A stretch of 37,038 bases of DNA from Bacteroidota bacterium (GCA_022561755.1 JADFQN010000012.1:1-37038); one strand, 5' to 3'; counted from the stretch's first letter, positions 1 to 8,158 are shown. Made by a program: numbers and translations. The notes: generated from the sequence alone by a model not told the origin.

Positions 1-598
1 GATAGAGGTGGCATCCGAAGGGCCTGGCGTCAAACTCATAGACCGTGCTCTCCCCGACGCCGATCATCCCGGCCCCGACGTTCGGCACGCCGTCCATCGA
101 AGAAGGATGGATGCCGTGGAAGTGAATCGTATGGGGATGACTGCCGGCGTTGAAAAACTGGATGCGGATCCGGTCGCCTTCGACGCAGCGGATGGTGGGG
201 CCGGGAACGCGGCCGTTGTAGGTCCAGGCCGGAAAGAAAACGCCCGGCGCAATCTCGATCTCTCGGTCCCGCGCGACGAACGTGTATTCCCGCAGGGTTT
301 GGCCGTTTTCGAGCGTGCTCACCTCGCCATAGTCGAAATCCGTCAGCATCTCGACGGGGTCGAAGCCGTTGCGGAGATGATCGACTTCGCCCATCGTACC
401 CATCGCGCCATGGGTCATGCGGTGGGAGGGAGCCTCGGGAGGTCCGAATCCTTCTGTGGATTGCTCGGCGGTTGGTTCCGCCTGGCTTCCCAACAGAGCC
501 GTTGAGCCGGTCAGCCCAGCGAGGCCGAAGGCCGCTCCCGTCCGCAACCAGGTGCGCCGCGAGATCCGCCTTGACAGTCGATCGATGACATCTTTCAT
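1..598 (-). CDS. Multicopper oxidase, Tat-exported, 3' end beyond window
   Basis: The open frame runs from an ATG at 598 to the window edge and is missing from the ORF track because no stop is present. About 199 residues are visible. The N-terminus carries a twin-arginine signal (SRRTWLRTG, then a hydrophobic GAAFGLAGLTG stretch), so export of the folded, copper-loaded enzyme is expected. The cupredoxin motif HTIHFHGIH (type 2/3 copper ligands) and the start of the next ligand cluster, PFGCHLY, are seen. This pattern fits the multicopper oxidase/CuNIR-like superfamily, which oxidises a substrate or metal using oxygen; the substrate is not readable from this part. It lies 130 bp downstream of the DtxR regulator on the same strand, which suggests metal-linked control. 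The longer ORF 36..716 is a shadow. Family is secure, exact enzyme is not. Confidence 0.85.
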   Translation of the reverse strand, partial: MKDVIDRLSRRISRRTWLRTGAAFGLAGLTGSTALLGSQAEPTAEQSTEGFGPPEAPSHRMTHGAMGTMGEVDHLRNGFDPVEMLTDFDYGEVSTLENGQTLREYTFVARDREIEIAPGVFFPAWTYNGRVPGPTIRCVEGDRIRIQFFNAGSHPHTIHFHGIHPSSMDGVPNVGAGMIGVGESTVYEFDARPFGCHLY

Positions 599-670
599 GA
601 CAGTGTGGGGTAGAAGGGTGGTTTTCGGCGGTGTTCAGGCTAGCAGATTCTATTCTTTGCAAGAGCCCGG

Positions 671-694
671 TGTTTTTTCCCTTGGCTAAAAACA
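671..694. promoter_or_regulatory. Candidate DtxR-type operator upstream of multicopper oxidase
   Basis: An inverted repeat with arms TGTTTTT and AAAAACA lies in the gap between the DtxR gene and the oxidase start. Its half CTAAAAACAA closely resembles the half CTAAAACAA of the palindrome found upstream of the DtxR gene. Two related sites flanking a metal-regulator gene suggest a shared operator. No experimental consensus is available for this regulator, so this is inference. Confidence 0.3.
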
Positions 695-728
695 ATGCTC
701 CAAAGGCAAGAAGCAATTCGAAACACGG

Positions 729-1403
729 TCATTTGACGTCTCTGACAAAAAGATGAGCGGCAGCCCGGTGCCCAACAGCGTGCTCAGCACCACGCTGATC
801 GCCGTCCAGCACGCGCACGGTGACCGGTCCGTCTGAGTAGGGCGCAGAGGAGATAACTTCTAAGGCGGTGCCGGGGTAGAGGCCCAACCCGCCGACATAG
901 CGCAGGAGTTCCGGATCGTCGTCGCTGACCTCTGCAACGACGGCCTTTGTTCCAGCATCCATCCGGGCAAGAGGTGGCCAGTCGGGTTCTACAAGCTCCA
1001 GCGTTGGCGTGGGGATGGGGGCGCCGTGGGGGTCGTTGGTGGGATGCCCGAGAGCCTCGTCCATTCGGGCCTCGACGTCCTCGGAAAGCACGTGCTCCCA
1101 TTTTTCGGCCTCGGCGTGGACCTCATCCCAAGGCACTCCGAGGGCTTCGTGGAGGTACGTTTCCACGAGGCGGTGATGCCGGATGACCTCGATGGCGATG
1201 CGCCGGCCTGCGTTGGTGAGGGCGACACCGTAGTACCGTTCATAGGTCACGAGCTTCATTACCGCAAGCTTCTTTACCATCCCGGTCACGGAAGCAGGAG
1301 AGACGTCCAACCGCGCAGCAAGGGCGGAGGTTGTCACTGTTTCTTCAGTTCGGCCGATTTCGCAAACTGCCTTCAGGTAGTCTTCTACAGCGGAGGTATG
1401 CAC
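729..1403 (-). CDS. DtxR/MntR-family metal-dependent transcriptional regulator
   Basis: The 224-residue protein has the three-part DtxR layout: a winged helix-turn-helix at about 1-65 (VTTSALAARLDVSPASVTGM), a metal-binding dimerisation domain at about 66-140 (HHRLVETYL, EAEKWEHVLSEDVE, GHPTNDPHG), and a FeoA/SH3-like C-terminal domain at about 150-224 (GLYPGTALEVI). Members bind Fe2+ or Mn2+ and then repress metal uptake or redox genes. Which metal is used cannot be decided from sequence. It is transcribed toward the multicopper oxidase and divergently from an outer-membrane barrel gene, with a palindrome in the shared promoter region that fits autoregulation. Confidence 0.92.
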   Translation of the reverse strand: MHTSAVEDYLKAVCEIGRTEETVTTSALAARLDVSPASVTGMVKKLAVMKLVTYERYYGVALTNAGRRIAIEVIRHHRLVETYLHEALGVPWDEVHAEAEKWEHVLSEDVEARMDEALGHPTNDPHGAPIPTPTLELVEPDWPPLARMDAGTKAVVAEVSDDDPELLRYVGGLGLYPGTALEVISSAPYSDGPVTVRVLDGDQRGAEHAVGHRAAAHLFVRDVK

Positions 1404-1436
1404 GGCGGTTGCTTAATTGGTGGCGGCTAAGTTAAT

Positions 1437-1454
1437 TTTTAGTCTTCCCTAAAA
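1437..1454. promoter_or_regulatory. Candidate autoregulatory operator, DtxR-type palindrome
   Basis: The palindrome TTTTAG-N6-CTAAAA sits 33 bp upstream of the DtxR-family start and 23 bp upstream of the divergent gene at 1478. Perfect 6-bp AT-rich arms ending in TAG/CTA resemble DtxR/MntR boxes such as TTTAGG-N6-CCTAAA, although the match is not exact. Its place between divergent genes would let one bound repressor control both. Confidence 0.4.
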
Positions 1455-1477
1455 CAACTGTTCGTCACCCCTGTTCC

Positions 1478-2203
1478 ATGATCCGCTTCATGTTCATCAT
1501 CGCCCTTCTCCTCCCGCCGGTTTCTGCCGCCCAGCCGTTTCCCGAATTGGTTACAGATCGGCCCGACTTCACCGAAAGCGGCGTCACGGTTCCTCGCGGG
1601 CACGTGCAAATCGAGAGTGGGATTCTGTACGATCAGGTCGTAGACACGGGGAACATCGCTTTTCCTGAAGTGCTCGTTCGTTGGGCGCCGCTCAATCGGT
1701 TCGAACTTCGTTTCGGCACCCCGAATTACGTCGCCGGCGATTTTCCTAGAGGATTCTCCGATGGTTCGGTGGGCGCCAAAGTTCAGTTCGGCCCAGTCGG
1801 CTCGTGGGATCTGGGCCTGATCGCCGTAGTGTCTTTGCCTGTTGGTGAAGTCGATTTGACGAGCGGTTCCGTGGATCCCGAGTTCATCCTGATTACGGGG
1901 CACGATCTCAGTTCTCGCGTGTCGCTGGGGGCGCAAGGGATGCTTACCTACGACGGAGTTGAGGACGTGTGGCAGTACGGCGGAACGCTGGTCGTTGGGC
2001 TCGAACTAAGTCCGCGTGCCGGAAGCTTTATCGAGGCGGTAGTGATCGACCAGAGGCGAAACAGTGTGTTTGTCATGCTTCACCACGGCTATACCTATCT
2101 CCTCTCGCCTACTCTGCAATTGGACGTTCACGCAGGGCTCGGCTTCTTCGAGCGTGGAGGCGGAGAGGGCCTCGTGGGAATCGGCCTGAGCACCCTGCTT
2201 TAG
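1478..2203 (+). CDS. Outer-membrane beta-barrel, Phenol_MetA_deg-like
   Basis: This 241-residue protein starts with a Sec signal peptide (FMFIIALLLPPVSA, cleavage near AAQ). The mature part opens with PELVTDRPDFTESG followed by alternating hydrophobic beta-strands, the hallmark of the transporter/MetA-pathway barrel family often annotated as 'transporter'. No substrate can be assigned. It is divergent from the DtxR regulator across a 74-bp region holding a palindrome, so a link to metal supply or copper handling is possible but inferred. The stop directly abuts the stop of the convergent gene at 2204, leaving no room for a separate terminator. Confidence 0.7.
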   Translation: MIRFMFIIALLLPPVSAAQPFPELVTDRPDFTESGVTVPRGHVQIESGILYDQVVDTGNIAFPEVLVRWAPLNRFELRFGTPNYVAGDFPRGFSDGSVGAKVQFGPVGSWDLGLIAVVSLPVGEVDLTSGSVDPEFILITGHDLSSRVSLGAQGMLTYDGVEDVWQYGGTLVVGLELSPRAGSFIEAVVIDQRRNSVFVMLHHGYTYLLSPTLQLDVHAGLGFFERGGGEGLVGIGLSTLL

Positions 2204-3346
2204 CTATTCGGCAACGCCGAAGCTTGCGTCCACCTCCTCCGGTTCCTCAACCCAGTCGGCGACGAATACGTTGGTGTCGCGGCTATCCTCGCGGTCTGCC
2301 CGGCGGTTGGAGGAGAAGACCAGCTTCGAGCCATCGGAGTTGAACATCGGGAAGGCGTCGAACGTGCCGGAGTTGGTGATCTTGCTCAGGCCCGTGCCGT
2401 CCACGTTCACCATGAACAGGTCGAACTCGCGGCCGCCGCCATCCAGCGTGTGGTGGTTGGAAGCGAAGATGATTTGCTCACCGGAGGGATGGAAGAACGG
2501 CGCCCAGTTGGCTCCGGGGAGGTCCGTTACCTGCACGGGATTGCTTCCGTCGATATCGGCCACGAACAAGTTCAGCGCGCTCGGCTCGATGGCATCCTGC
2601 CGGAGCAGCCCGCGGTATTGGGCTGCGTCTTCGCCTTCGGGGCGGTTCGCGCGCCAGACGATCTTATCGCTGTTTCGTGAGAAGAAGGCCCCTCCGTCGT
2701 AGCCGAGTTCGTCGGTGAGCTGGATGACTTCCTCCGTGGCCATGTCGAAGCGGTACAGTTCGAGGTCGCCCGAGCGCGTCGAAGTAAAGATGATGTATTT
2801 GCCGTCGGGGCTGACCGTAGCCTCGGCGTCGTAGCCCGGCCCGCCGATGAGCACTTCCGGGTGCGAGCCGTCCGGCTCGGCCGCGTAGATGTCGAAATCG
2901 GGGAAGATGGACCAGACGTAGCGGCCCAGTTCAGAGGCTTTCGGGGTCGGGCATTCCGGATTACCCGCGTGCGTCGAGGCGTAGATCAGGCGCCCATCCG
3001 GGAGGAAGTAGCCGCAGGTGGTGCGCCCCTTGCCCGTCGACACGAGGTTGTACAGTTCGCCGTTTGCCATTGCCCCGCCGTCGGCGCGCAGTACGAACTG
3101 CTGGTCGCAGCCCTGCGGGTTGATCTCGCTCCAGTCGCTCTGCATGATGAGCAGCGAGTCGTCGTTGCTCCAGTAGGCCTCGGCGTTGTTGCCACCGAAC
3201 GTCAACTGGCGGATGTTGCGGAGGTGGGTTTCACCGGCAAACCGGAGGGAATCCGAGTCCGCATCGTAGCCTGTCGGATCGGTTGGGCCGCACGCGGAAG
3301 CAACGAGGACAAGGATGAAAACAGGGGAGAGGAGCGCGCGTCGCAT
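2204..3346 (-). CDS. TolB-like PD40 beta-propeller lipoprotein
   Basis: The 380-residue protein has a lipoprotein signal peptide with lipobox VASAC and cysteine near residue 19. The body contains repeated PD40/WD40-like blades, for example VSPDGKYIIFTSTRSGDLEL, FHPSGEQIIFASNHH and FNSDGSKLVFSSNRR. These resemble the TolB propeller, but the N-terminal TolB domain is absent, so this is a stand-alone envelope-anchored propeller and probably not TolB of the Tol-Pal system. Such proteins may bind other proteins or peptides; no catalytic motif is visible. It is convergent with the barrel gene at 1478 with zero spacing. Confidence 0.8.
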   Translation of the reverse strand: MRRALLSPVFILVLVASACGPTDPTGYDADSDSLRFAGETHLRNIRQLTFGGNNAEAYWSNDDSLLIMQSDWSEINPQGCDQQFVLRADGGAMANGELYNLVSTGKGRTTCGYFLPDGRLIYASTHAGNPECPTPKASELGRYVWSIFPDFDIYAAEPDGSHPEVLIGGPGYDAEATVSPDGKYIIFTSTRSGDLELYRFDMATEEVIQLTDELGYDGGAFFSRNSDKIVWRANRPEGEDAAQYRGLLRQDAIEPSALNLFVADIDGSNPVQVTDLPGANWAPFFHPSGEQIIFASNHHTLDGGGREFDLFMVNVDGTGLSKITNSGTFDAFPMFNSDGSKLVFSSNRRADREDSRDTNVFVADWVEEPEEVDASFGVAE

Positions 3347-3547
3347 CGTGAAGCGAATGTGTGGGCGAATGCTCCGATCAACGTAGCTGCATCGAGCGGG
3401 TTGCGCACGGGATGAAGCTTCCCCGCTTTTTCGACTACAACTATGTCATCCAGACGACCGCAGGGAGGAAGGATCTCGATAGACGAGTCGCGAGGCGGCT
3501 CGTGACTTCTCGTTGAGATTCCTCGTCGCAAGCTCCTCGGAATGATA
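3347..3547. other. Intergenic region with a repeat-like segment
   Basis: No supported gene. Read on the minus strand, 3400-3547 contains CGAGGAATCTC, then CGAGATCCTTCC and CTGGATGACA. These words resemble interspersed sequences found in many GC-rich genomes, and the GGATGACA ending also occurs in family B here. Only one copy is present in the window, so repeat status is uncertain. Confidence 0.3.
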
Positions 3548-4582
3548 TTAAAGCTTCAGCGCCGGTTCTGCGGCCAAGGTCAACTCGCTCGACTGGCCCG
3601 CCGCGAGCTTGAATGCCCCCGTCACAGCGATCATGGCCGCGTTGTCTACGGAATGTTCGAAGGCAGGTACGAACAATTCGAACCCGTCTTTGTCAGCGGC
3701 CGCCTGAGCTGTGGCGCGAAGACCTCGATTGGCGGATACGCCGCCCACGATGGCCACGGACTCAACCCCGGTTTCTTTCACAGCGTCGCGAATGGCGCCC
3801 ACGAGGGCATCGACGACGGTTTTCTGGAAGGAGGCTGCGATATCGGGGAGATGACCGTCCAACATCTGCTTTCGCTCTGTCTCTCCCAGATCGCGGAGGA
3901 AGTAGAGCACGTTCGTCTTGATGCCGCTGAACGAGAACGCGTAGCTCTTCCGATGGTCCTTGTTGGGTAGCCGGGGGGAGGGGAAGGCTCGAAACGTGGG
4001 GTCGCCGGAGGCTGCGAGCCGGTCGATCTCCGGGCCGCCGGGATAGCCGAGCCCAAGGATCTTCGCCACCTTGTCGAAGGCCTCGCCCGCCGCGTCGTCG
4101 CGCGCGCGGCCGAGTTCTTCGTGGACGAACCCCTCCTTTACGAGCGTGAGGAGCGTGTGCCCGCCGGAGACGGTCAGGCAGAGGAACGGAAACGACGGAT
4201 GGGGCTCGTCGATGAACACGGAGTAGATGTGCCCTTCGAGGTGGTTCACGCCGATCAAGGGAATATCCAGACCCAATGCTAGCGCCTTGGCGAAGCTGAG
4301 TCCTACGAGCAGCGACCCCGCCAGTCCTGGACCATACGTGACGGCTACGGCGCCGAGGTCATGTTTGTCGACCTTGGCTTCTTCCAGTGCAGCCTCCACG
4401 GTAGGTACGATGAGCCGCTGATGCGCCCGGCTCGCCAACTCGGGCACGACGCCTCCGAATCCCTCGTGGATGCGCTGGGCGGCAACGACCGACGACGCAA
4501 CATGGCCATCCTTCAAAACAGCCGCCGCGGTGTCATCGCACGACGACTCGATGGCGAGGAGGGTGAGATCGGAGGGGAGCAT
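3548..4582 (-). CDS. tsaD: tRNA N6-threonylcarbamoyladenosine transferase subunit TsaD
   Basis: The 344-residue protein transfers the threonylcarbamoyl group from TC-AMP to A37 of tRNAs reading ANN codons, together with TsaB and TsaE. The family start LLAIESSCDDTAAAV is at residues 8-22, the iron-binding HLEGH is at 114-118, and the nucleotide-binding ASKR/ASKD-fold segments include VTYGPGLAGSLLVG and VDNAAMIA near the C-terminus. Length is normal for bacterial TsaD. It is divergent from the T9SS client at 4642 over a 59-bp intergenic region. TsaB and TsaE are not in this window. Confidence 0.98.
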   Translation of the reverse strand: MLPSDLTLLAIESSCDDTAAAVLKDGHVASSVVAAQRIHEGFGGVVPELASRAHQRLIVPTVEAALEEAKVDKHDLGAVAVTYGPGLAGSLLVGLSFAKALALGLDIPLIGVNHLEGHIYSVFIDEPHPSFPFLCLTVSGGHTLLTLVKEGFVHEELGRARDDAAGEAFDKVAKILGLGYPGGPEIDRLAASGDPTFRAFPSPRLPNKDHRKSYAFSFSGIKTNVLYFLRDLGETERKQMLDGHLPDIAASFQKTVVDALVGAIRDAVKETGVESVAIVGGVSANRGLRATAQAAADKDGFELFVPAFEHSVDNAAMIAVTGAFKLAAGQSSELTLAAEPALKL

Positions 4583-4641
4583 GTTTGTGATTGTGGCACC
4601 GCCTCCTTACTCTTACGACGTGATCTTGATTCCAGAGCCCC

Positions 4642-5559
4642 ATGCGCCTGCGATTTCTCCCTTTGCTTACCCTATCGGCGACGGTATCCGCCCAAGAGCC
4701 GGACACGACCGACTGGCATAGCTATTTCCCACTTGAGGTGGGGAATGAGTGGCACTATGAGGCAGAGTTTCCTTCGCCTCCGGGCGCGTTCCGCTATAGT
4801 TACCGAGTTGTTAGCGATTCTCTGGTAAACGACACCACGTACTACGTTATTCGACATTGTTTTCAAAATGAGGACGAGCCGGTAAAATGCAACGATTCAG
4901 CCTATCTGAATCGATACGATGAAGAACTTGCGACAATTGTTTATAGGCTTGATCCACCGAACGAGCCCGTCAGTTATCCGCCTTGGTTCCTTATTCCTTG
5001 CAGGCTTGATAGCCCGTTTGGTGAACTTGGTGAGGATGACTGCTTCTTTGATCTTGGGGGCGCTTTCTGTTATGGCGAGTATGACACGGAATGGTTGATT
5101 GGTGAGAGTAAGGCCGTTGGAACGCTTAAAGGTTTTGACTCACTCTTTGGAGCGAGATCATTCTTATCTGGGATTGGGTTCGTGTGGGAAGTTGGTGATG
5201 GGGGCGGTGCCGCCACGTCAGTCGTATACGCCCGCGTTGGAGGTGTCGAGTACGGTACGCCCGTCGTTTCTAATGAGGCTGATGTACCACTACACCAAAG
5301 CGTTATTCGCACCTTCCCGAATCCCGCGCGGCACGAGGTAACGCTTCAGTTTTCGGTGCCAACGGCCCAGCAGGTCGAGGCCATCGTCTATAACCTCCGA
5401 AGTGTTCTCGTGGAGACGAGGCCACTCGGGGTGGTGCCCGGTGGCGTGGAAGTCAACCATACGATTGACGTTTCAAAGTGGCCGTCGGGGCTCTATTACA
5501 TGCGTCTGATTGGCGACCAAGGTTTTTCGGCCACCAAGGGGATCGTCGTGATTCACTAG
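4642..5559 (+). CDS. Secreted protein with T9SS type A sorting domain
   Basis: The 305-residue protein begins with a signal peptide (RLRFLPLLTLSATVSAQ). The N-terminal two-thirds (WHSYFPLEVGNEWHYEAEF onward) has no recognised enzyme motif; similar openings occur in uncharacterised secreted Bacteroidota proteins. The last ~85 residues form a typical T9SS type A C-terminal domain: FPNPARHEVTLQF, a V-Y-N-L strand, IDVSKWPSGLYYMRL and the closing ATKGIVVIH. That domain directs passage through the SprA translocon and usually removal or attachment at the cell surface. The sprA gene is in this same window. A fragment of a second, nearly synonymous tail lies at 6241-6303. Confidence 0.85.
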   Translation: MRLRFLPLLTLSATVSAQEPDTTDWHSYFPLEVGNEWHYEAEFPSPPGAFRYSYRVVSDSLVNDTTYYVIRHCFQNEDEPVKCNDSAYLNRYDEELATIVYRLDPPNEPVSYPPWFLIPCRLDSPFGELGEDDCFFDLGGAFCYGEYDTEWLIGESKAVGTLKGFDSLFGARSFLSGIGFVWEVGDGGGAATSVVYARVGGVEYGTPVVSNEADVPLHQSVIRTFPNPARHEVTLQFSVPTAQQVEAIVYNLRSVLVETRPLGVVPGGVEVNHTIDVSKWPSGLYYMRLIGDQGFSATKGIVVIH

Positions 5560-5593
5560 GCACTACTCATTTACACATCTTACTCAAGTAGAA

Positions 5594-6142
5594 ATGACTG
5601 TCATGCGTTATCAAACCATCCACGCAATCATTTTCGTGTTCATCACCTTCGTTTCGGTGGCTGGCTGCTCTCTTTTTGGAGAGGGTAAACTAGAGAGGCT
5701 TTTCCCCGGCGACGGGCCTAGTCTTGTTCATCTCGATTCCACCGAATACGGTATCGCAGAGGATGGTGAAGTAGATATTGCCGTGTCGGTTACGAATCCC
5801 ACAGATGAAACGATCTACGCTTCCGGCAATGGAACCCTTAGGTTCGAGCTGGAGAAACTAGTCGATGGTGACTGGGTGCTCGCGTTTTCTTTTGGCCACA
5901 TCTTAATCGGGGGACCACCTTTAGAGATATCGGCAAATGAGACTGTTTCCATATCCTATTCTCTAGGCTATGCCGATCGACCTAATGACCACAATTCGGG
6001 GTGGCTTATTGATGAGGTTGCAGGAGATTATCGAGTAGTGGTAGAGCTTCAGGCAGAGCGCGGTAATGAGGGAAACAGTTACGAAGAAGAGCAATTGCCA
6101 CTTGGTTACCGCACCTCCTCTACGTTCGAAATACACGAATAA
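5594..6142 (+). CDS. Lipoprotein with BsuPI-like beta-sandwich fold
   Basis: The 182-residue protein has a lipoprotein signal with lipobox VAGC (cysteine near residue 25). The mature part, for example SVTNPTDETIYASGNGTLRFELEK and ETVSISYSLGYADRP, resembles the intracellular proteinase inhibitor (BsuPI) type of Ig-like domain, which in lipoproteins is of unknown role. Two in-frame ATGs (5594 and 5603) are possible; neither has a strong ribosome-binding site. It lies 34 bp after the T9SS client and may be co-transcribed with it. Base composition is more AT-rich than its neighbours, as is the gene before it. Confidence 0.65.
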   Translation: MTVMRYQTIHAIIFVFITFVSVAGCSLFGEGKLERLFPGDGPSLVHLDSTEYGIAEDGEVDIAVSVTNPTDETIYASGNGTLRFELEKLVDGDWVLAFSFGHILIGGPPLEISANETVSISYSLGYADRPNDHNSGWLIDEVAGDYRVVVELQAERGNEGNSYEEEQLPLGYRTSSTFEIHE

Positions 6143-6240
6143 GCGGCCAACCGGTACGACAAGAATCGAACGTGGCTGCCCTTCATCGCCTACATGCCCC
6201 AACGTGGTGGAGTTCTCGGCGCAGTCAAGGAGCGTGCGCG

Positions 6241-6303
6241 CTGGCAATTCGTCAGAGTGACCAAGGCTTCTCAGCCACCAAAGGCATCATCGTAATCCAC
6301 TAG
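6241..6303 (+). pseudogene. Stranded C-terminal tail of a second T9SS client
   Basis: The frame ending at TAG 6301-6303 reads SDQGFSATKGIIVIH, which matches the last 15 residues of the T9SS client at 4642 (GDQGFSATKGIVVIH). At the DNA level the two tails differ mainly at third codon positions. Upstream of about 6250 the similarity stops and no start codon or long frame leads into it. It is best read as the remnant of a deleted paralogue. The fragment overlaps the stop of the convergent muramidase gene by 4 bp. Confidence 0.6.
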
Positions 6304-7016
6304 TCCACCAGCCGCCCGAACGTCCAGCGGCTGCCTACGAACACATTCAGGTCCACCTGGCCTCGGATGCCGTCTATTTGGCCTAGGTGGTCGTGCTGCC
6401 AGAACGTCCAGTCGCGGCCGTCGTCCAGAGAGGGCTCGTCGCCGAGCGTCGGAATCCAGAGCGGCACATCCTCAAAATGCCCGGCGATGATGCGGCGGTA
6501 CGCATCGGAGTCGGCGTAGATGAGCGGTGTCCGGCCGTAGGCATCGGAGACGATTTCAATGAAGGTTGCTAGCTCGCCTCGGATGGCCTCCGTGCTACTT
6601 CTTCTTCCACAGTTGCCCGTGTATTCCACGTCCACGGCGGGCGGCAGGGTGTTGGCCTCCGGCCGTACGGTTGCAAGAAAGTGCTCGGCCTGCTCTTCGC
6701 CCGATCGACAGAACCGGAAGAAGTGATAAGCGCCTCGCGCGATGCTCGCCGCCTCGGCGCCCGACCAGTTTTCCTCAAACCTCGGGTCGATCCAGTCAAC
6801 ACCCTCGGTGGCTTTGATGAACACAAAATCGACGTTCTCGCCGCGCACCGTACTCCAGTCGATGGCATCTTGATGGTGCGAGACATCCAGCCCCCGCACC
6901 AAATAGCGTAAGTGCGCCGGGCGGTTAAAGGATAGGAAGCCTAGCTCGGCAGAGATCACTCCGGCCACCACAATCAGTGCGGCAAACGCAGCAAAGCGGA
7001 AAGCGAAGCGAGACAC
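6300..7016 (-). CDS. GH25 family lysozyme (muramidase), membrane-anchored or secreted
   Basis: The 238-residue protein is a glycoside hydrolase family 25 enzyme, which cuts the MurNAc-GlcNAc bond of peptidoglycan. An N-terminal hydrophobic segment (FAALIVVAGVISAELGF) acts as signal or anchor. The family opening RGLDVSHHQ gives Asp44, FVFIKATEG follows, and the catalytic pair is in PAVDVEYTG (Asp129, Glu131). The C-terminal WTFWQHDHLGQIDGIRGQVDLNVF matches the GH25 end. It stands alone between a T9SS tail remnant and a repeat cluster, so it could serve wall turnover, secretion-apparatus insertion or competition; context does not decide. Confidence 0.9.
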   Translation of the reverse strand: MSRFAFRFAAFAALIVVAGVISAELGFLSFNRPAHLRYLVRGLDVSHHQDAIDWSTVRGENVDFVFIKATEGVDWIDPRFEENWSGAEAASIARGAYHFFRFCRSGEEQAEHFLATVRPEANTLPPAVDVEYTGNCGRRSSTEAIRGELATFIEIVSDAYGRTPLIYADSDAYRRIIAGHFEDVPLWIPTLGDEPSLDDGRDWTFWQHDHLGQIDGIRGQVDLNVFVGSRWTFGRLVD

Positions 7017-7104
7017 GGGTGAGGGAGGCGGGAGGCGAGGTGAGATCCTGAACGAGAAGCGCCGATTCAGGTTGCAGAACCCTGTGGATGCATACGGAAC
7101 GTTA

Positions 7105-7266
7105 GGAGTCCATCTGACTTAGGATGTTTCTACTGCGGCGGTGGCAAATCGGCTCATTTCCCCCATCTTTTTCGTTACGTAGCGCCACTATGTGCCTCAA
7201 AAGATCGGGAAACTGCTCTCGATTTCCCGCCTGCCTCGTTACGAACCCCTAAGTCTGATGGACTCC
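7105..7266 (+). repeat. Family A MITE-like element, copy A1
   Basis: About 162 bp bounded by inverted ends GGAGTCCATCTGACTTAGG and its near-perfect complement, with TA on the left border and TG on the right. It is related to A2 and A3 by ends and interior (TTTCTACTGCGGCGG, CTGCCTCGTTAC). It has no coding capacity. A1 is the most complete form; A2 lacks the segment between two ATTTCCC words. Confidence 0.75.
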
Positions 7267-7306
7267 TGGGGCACGTCGTTCTACCCCGCGTCCGGCGCAA
7301 CGTTTA

Positions 7307-7475
7307 GCAGCCCGTTGAAGATGTCATCCTGCCTTCCCGCCATGCGGCGGGAGTCTCGGCCGATCTCCGCGTTGCGAGATGCTCGTCGAATCACCCGATT
7401 CGCCTGCGATCTCGCGCCTTGATCTCGACCGAGATGCACTCGCCTCGGCGACGGAGCACATCTTCAACGGGCTGC
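7307..7475 (-). repeat. Family B MITE-like element, copy B1
   Basis: About 169 bp with perfect 20-bp-class inverted ends (GCAGCCCGTTGAAGATGT and its complement) and TA on both borders. The interior matches B3 read on the opposite strand (CTCGGCCGATCTC, GATCTCGCGCCTTGATCTC). The position occupied by TGCGACGGCGCC in B3 holds a TCCCGCC-ATGC-GGCGGGA hairpin here (7334-7352). Confidence 0.8.
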
Positions 7476-7555
7476 TAAGAACAAAAGATGCGGCTATGTG
7501 TATTGACGCAACCCATCTGCGCTCCTATTCTACTCCTAGCGCCAACCATTCCCCC

Positions 7556-8158
7556 ATGCCCATGCGCATCCTCTCAATTGTTTTGCTGGTCGTGCTCATA
7601 ACGTCAGCGCCGGCTTATGCGCAGCTTCGTACCGATCTCCCGGGAGACCCCGCTCCGGTGGTGCTAACCGACTCGCAGAGACCTCTCACGCTTTCCGGCC
7701 TCTTCAATTCGCAGACGCTGAGAATCGGCCATTCGTACGAGTTTTCGTATACCGGCTATGGTGGCAGCAGCCTTGGCTTGGGCATATACACAACGAGCCT
7801 GCAATGGCAGCCGAGCAGCAGACTAGCTGCGCGTGTGGACGTTGGTGTAGCGCACTCGCCGTTTGGTTCGGCGGATGTTCAGCAGGCGCTTGGGTTCGAC
7901 CCAAACACGCCGGCTAGGATTTTCCTCCGGAACGCGGAGATCGCGTACCGGCCTACCGAGAACTCGGTGCTTCGCCTGCAAATCCGGCAGAACCCGATGG
8001 GTGCCTACGGGCGGAGCCCATACGGATCCTACGCCACGCCGTACGGCTATGGGGGCTACGGATATGGGGGTTACGGCTATGCGCCCGGTAGCTACGGAAC
8101 GAGCCTTCACGCACGCTACGGTGTCGACTCGGACGCACTTTTTTGGCGTGGCTATTAA
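7556..8158 (+). CDS. Outer-membrane barrel protein, frameshifted near its 3' end
   Basis: The start chosen is ATG 7556 (MPMRILSIVLLVVLITSAPAYA signal peptide); the ORF track's earlier start at 7379 lies inside repeat B1. The mature protein has alternating barrel-like strands and a Gly/Tyr-rich segment (YGYGGYGYGGYGYAPG). The frame stops at 8158, but the neighbouring frame continues as FGVAINVLSSDLTYRA...GANLNYTF up to 8252, a typical barrel end with terminal Phe. Removing one T from the T6 run at 8139-8144 joins the two and gives about 231 residues. A sequencing or assembly error, or a recent mutation, is likely. Function unknown. Confidence 0.7.
   Translation: MPMRILSIVLLVVLITSAPAYAQLRTDLPGDPAPVVLTDSQRPLTLSGLFNSQTLRIGHSYEFSYTGYGGSSLGLGIYTTSLQWQPSSRLAARVDVGVAHSPFGSADVQQALGFDPNTPARIFLRNAEIAYRPTENSVLRLQIRQNPMGAYGRSPYGSYATPYGYGGYGYGGYGYAPGSYGTSLHARYGVDSDALFWRGY

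Noticed and set aside
36-716. ORF of 226 aa on the minus strand
   Set aside because: It is Arg/His/Pro-rich and lies out of frame with the multicopper oxidase, whose frame shows a Tat signal and copper ligands.
8139-8144. Programmed frameshift at the T6 run
   Set aside because: The needed shift is +1, which is rare, and no stimulatory element was seen; a simple indel explains it better.
7863-8144. N-terminal two-thirds of the 129-aa ORF at 7863
   Set aside because: Only its last ~36 codons belong to a real protein (the frameshifted barrel); the rest is out of frame.
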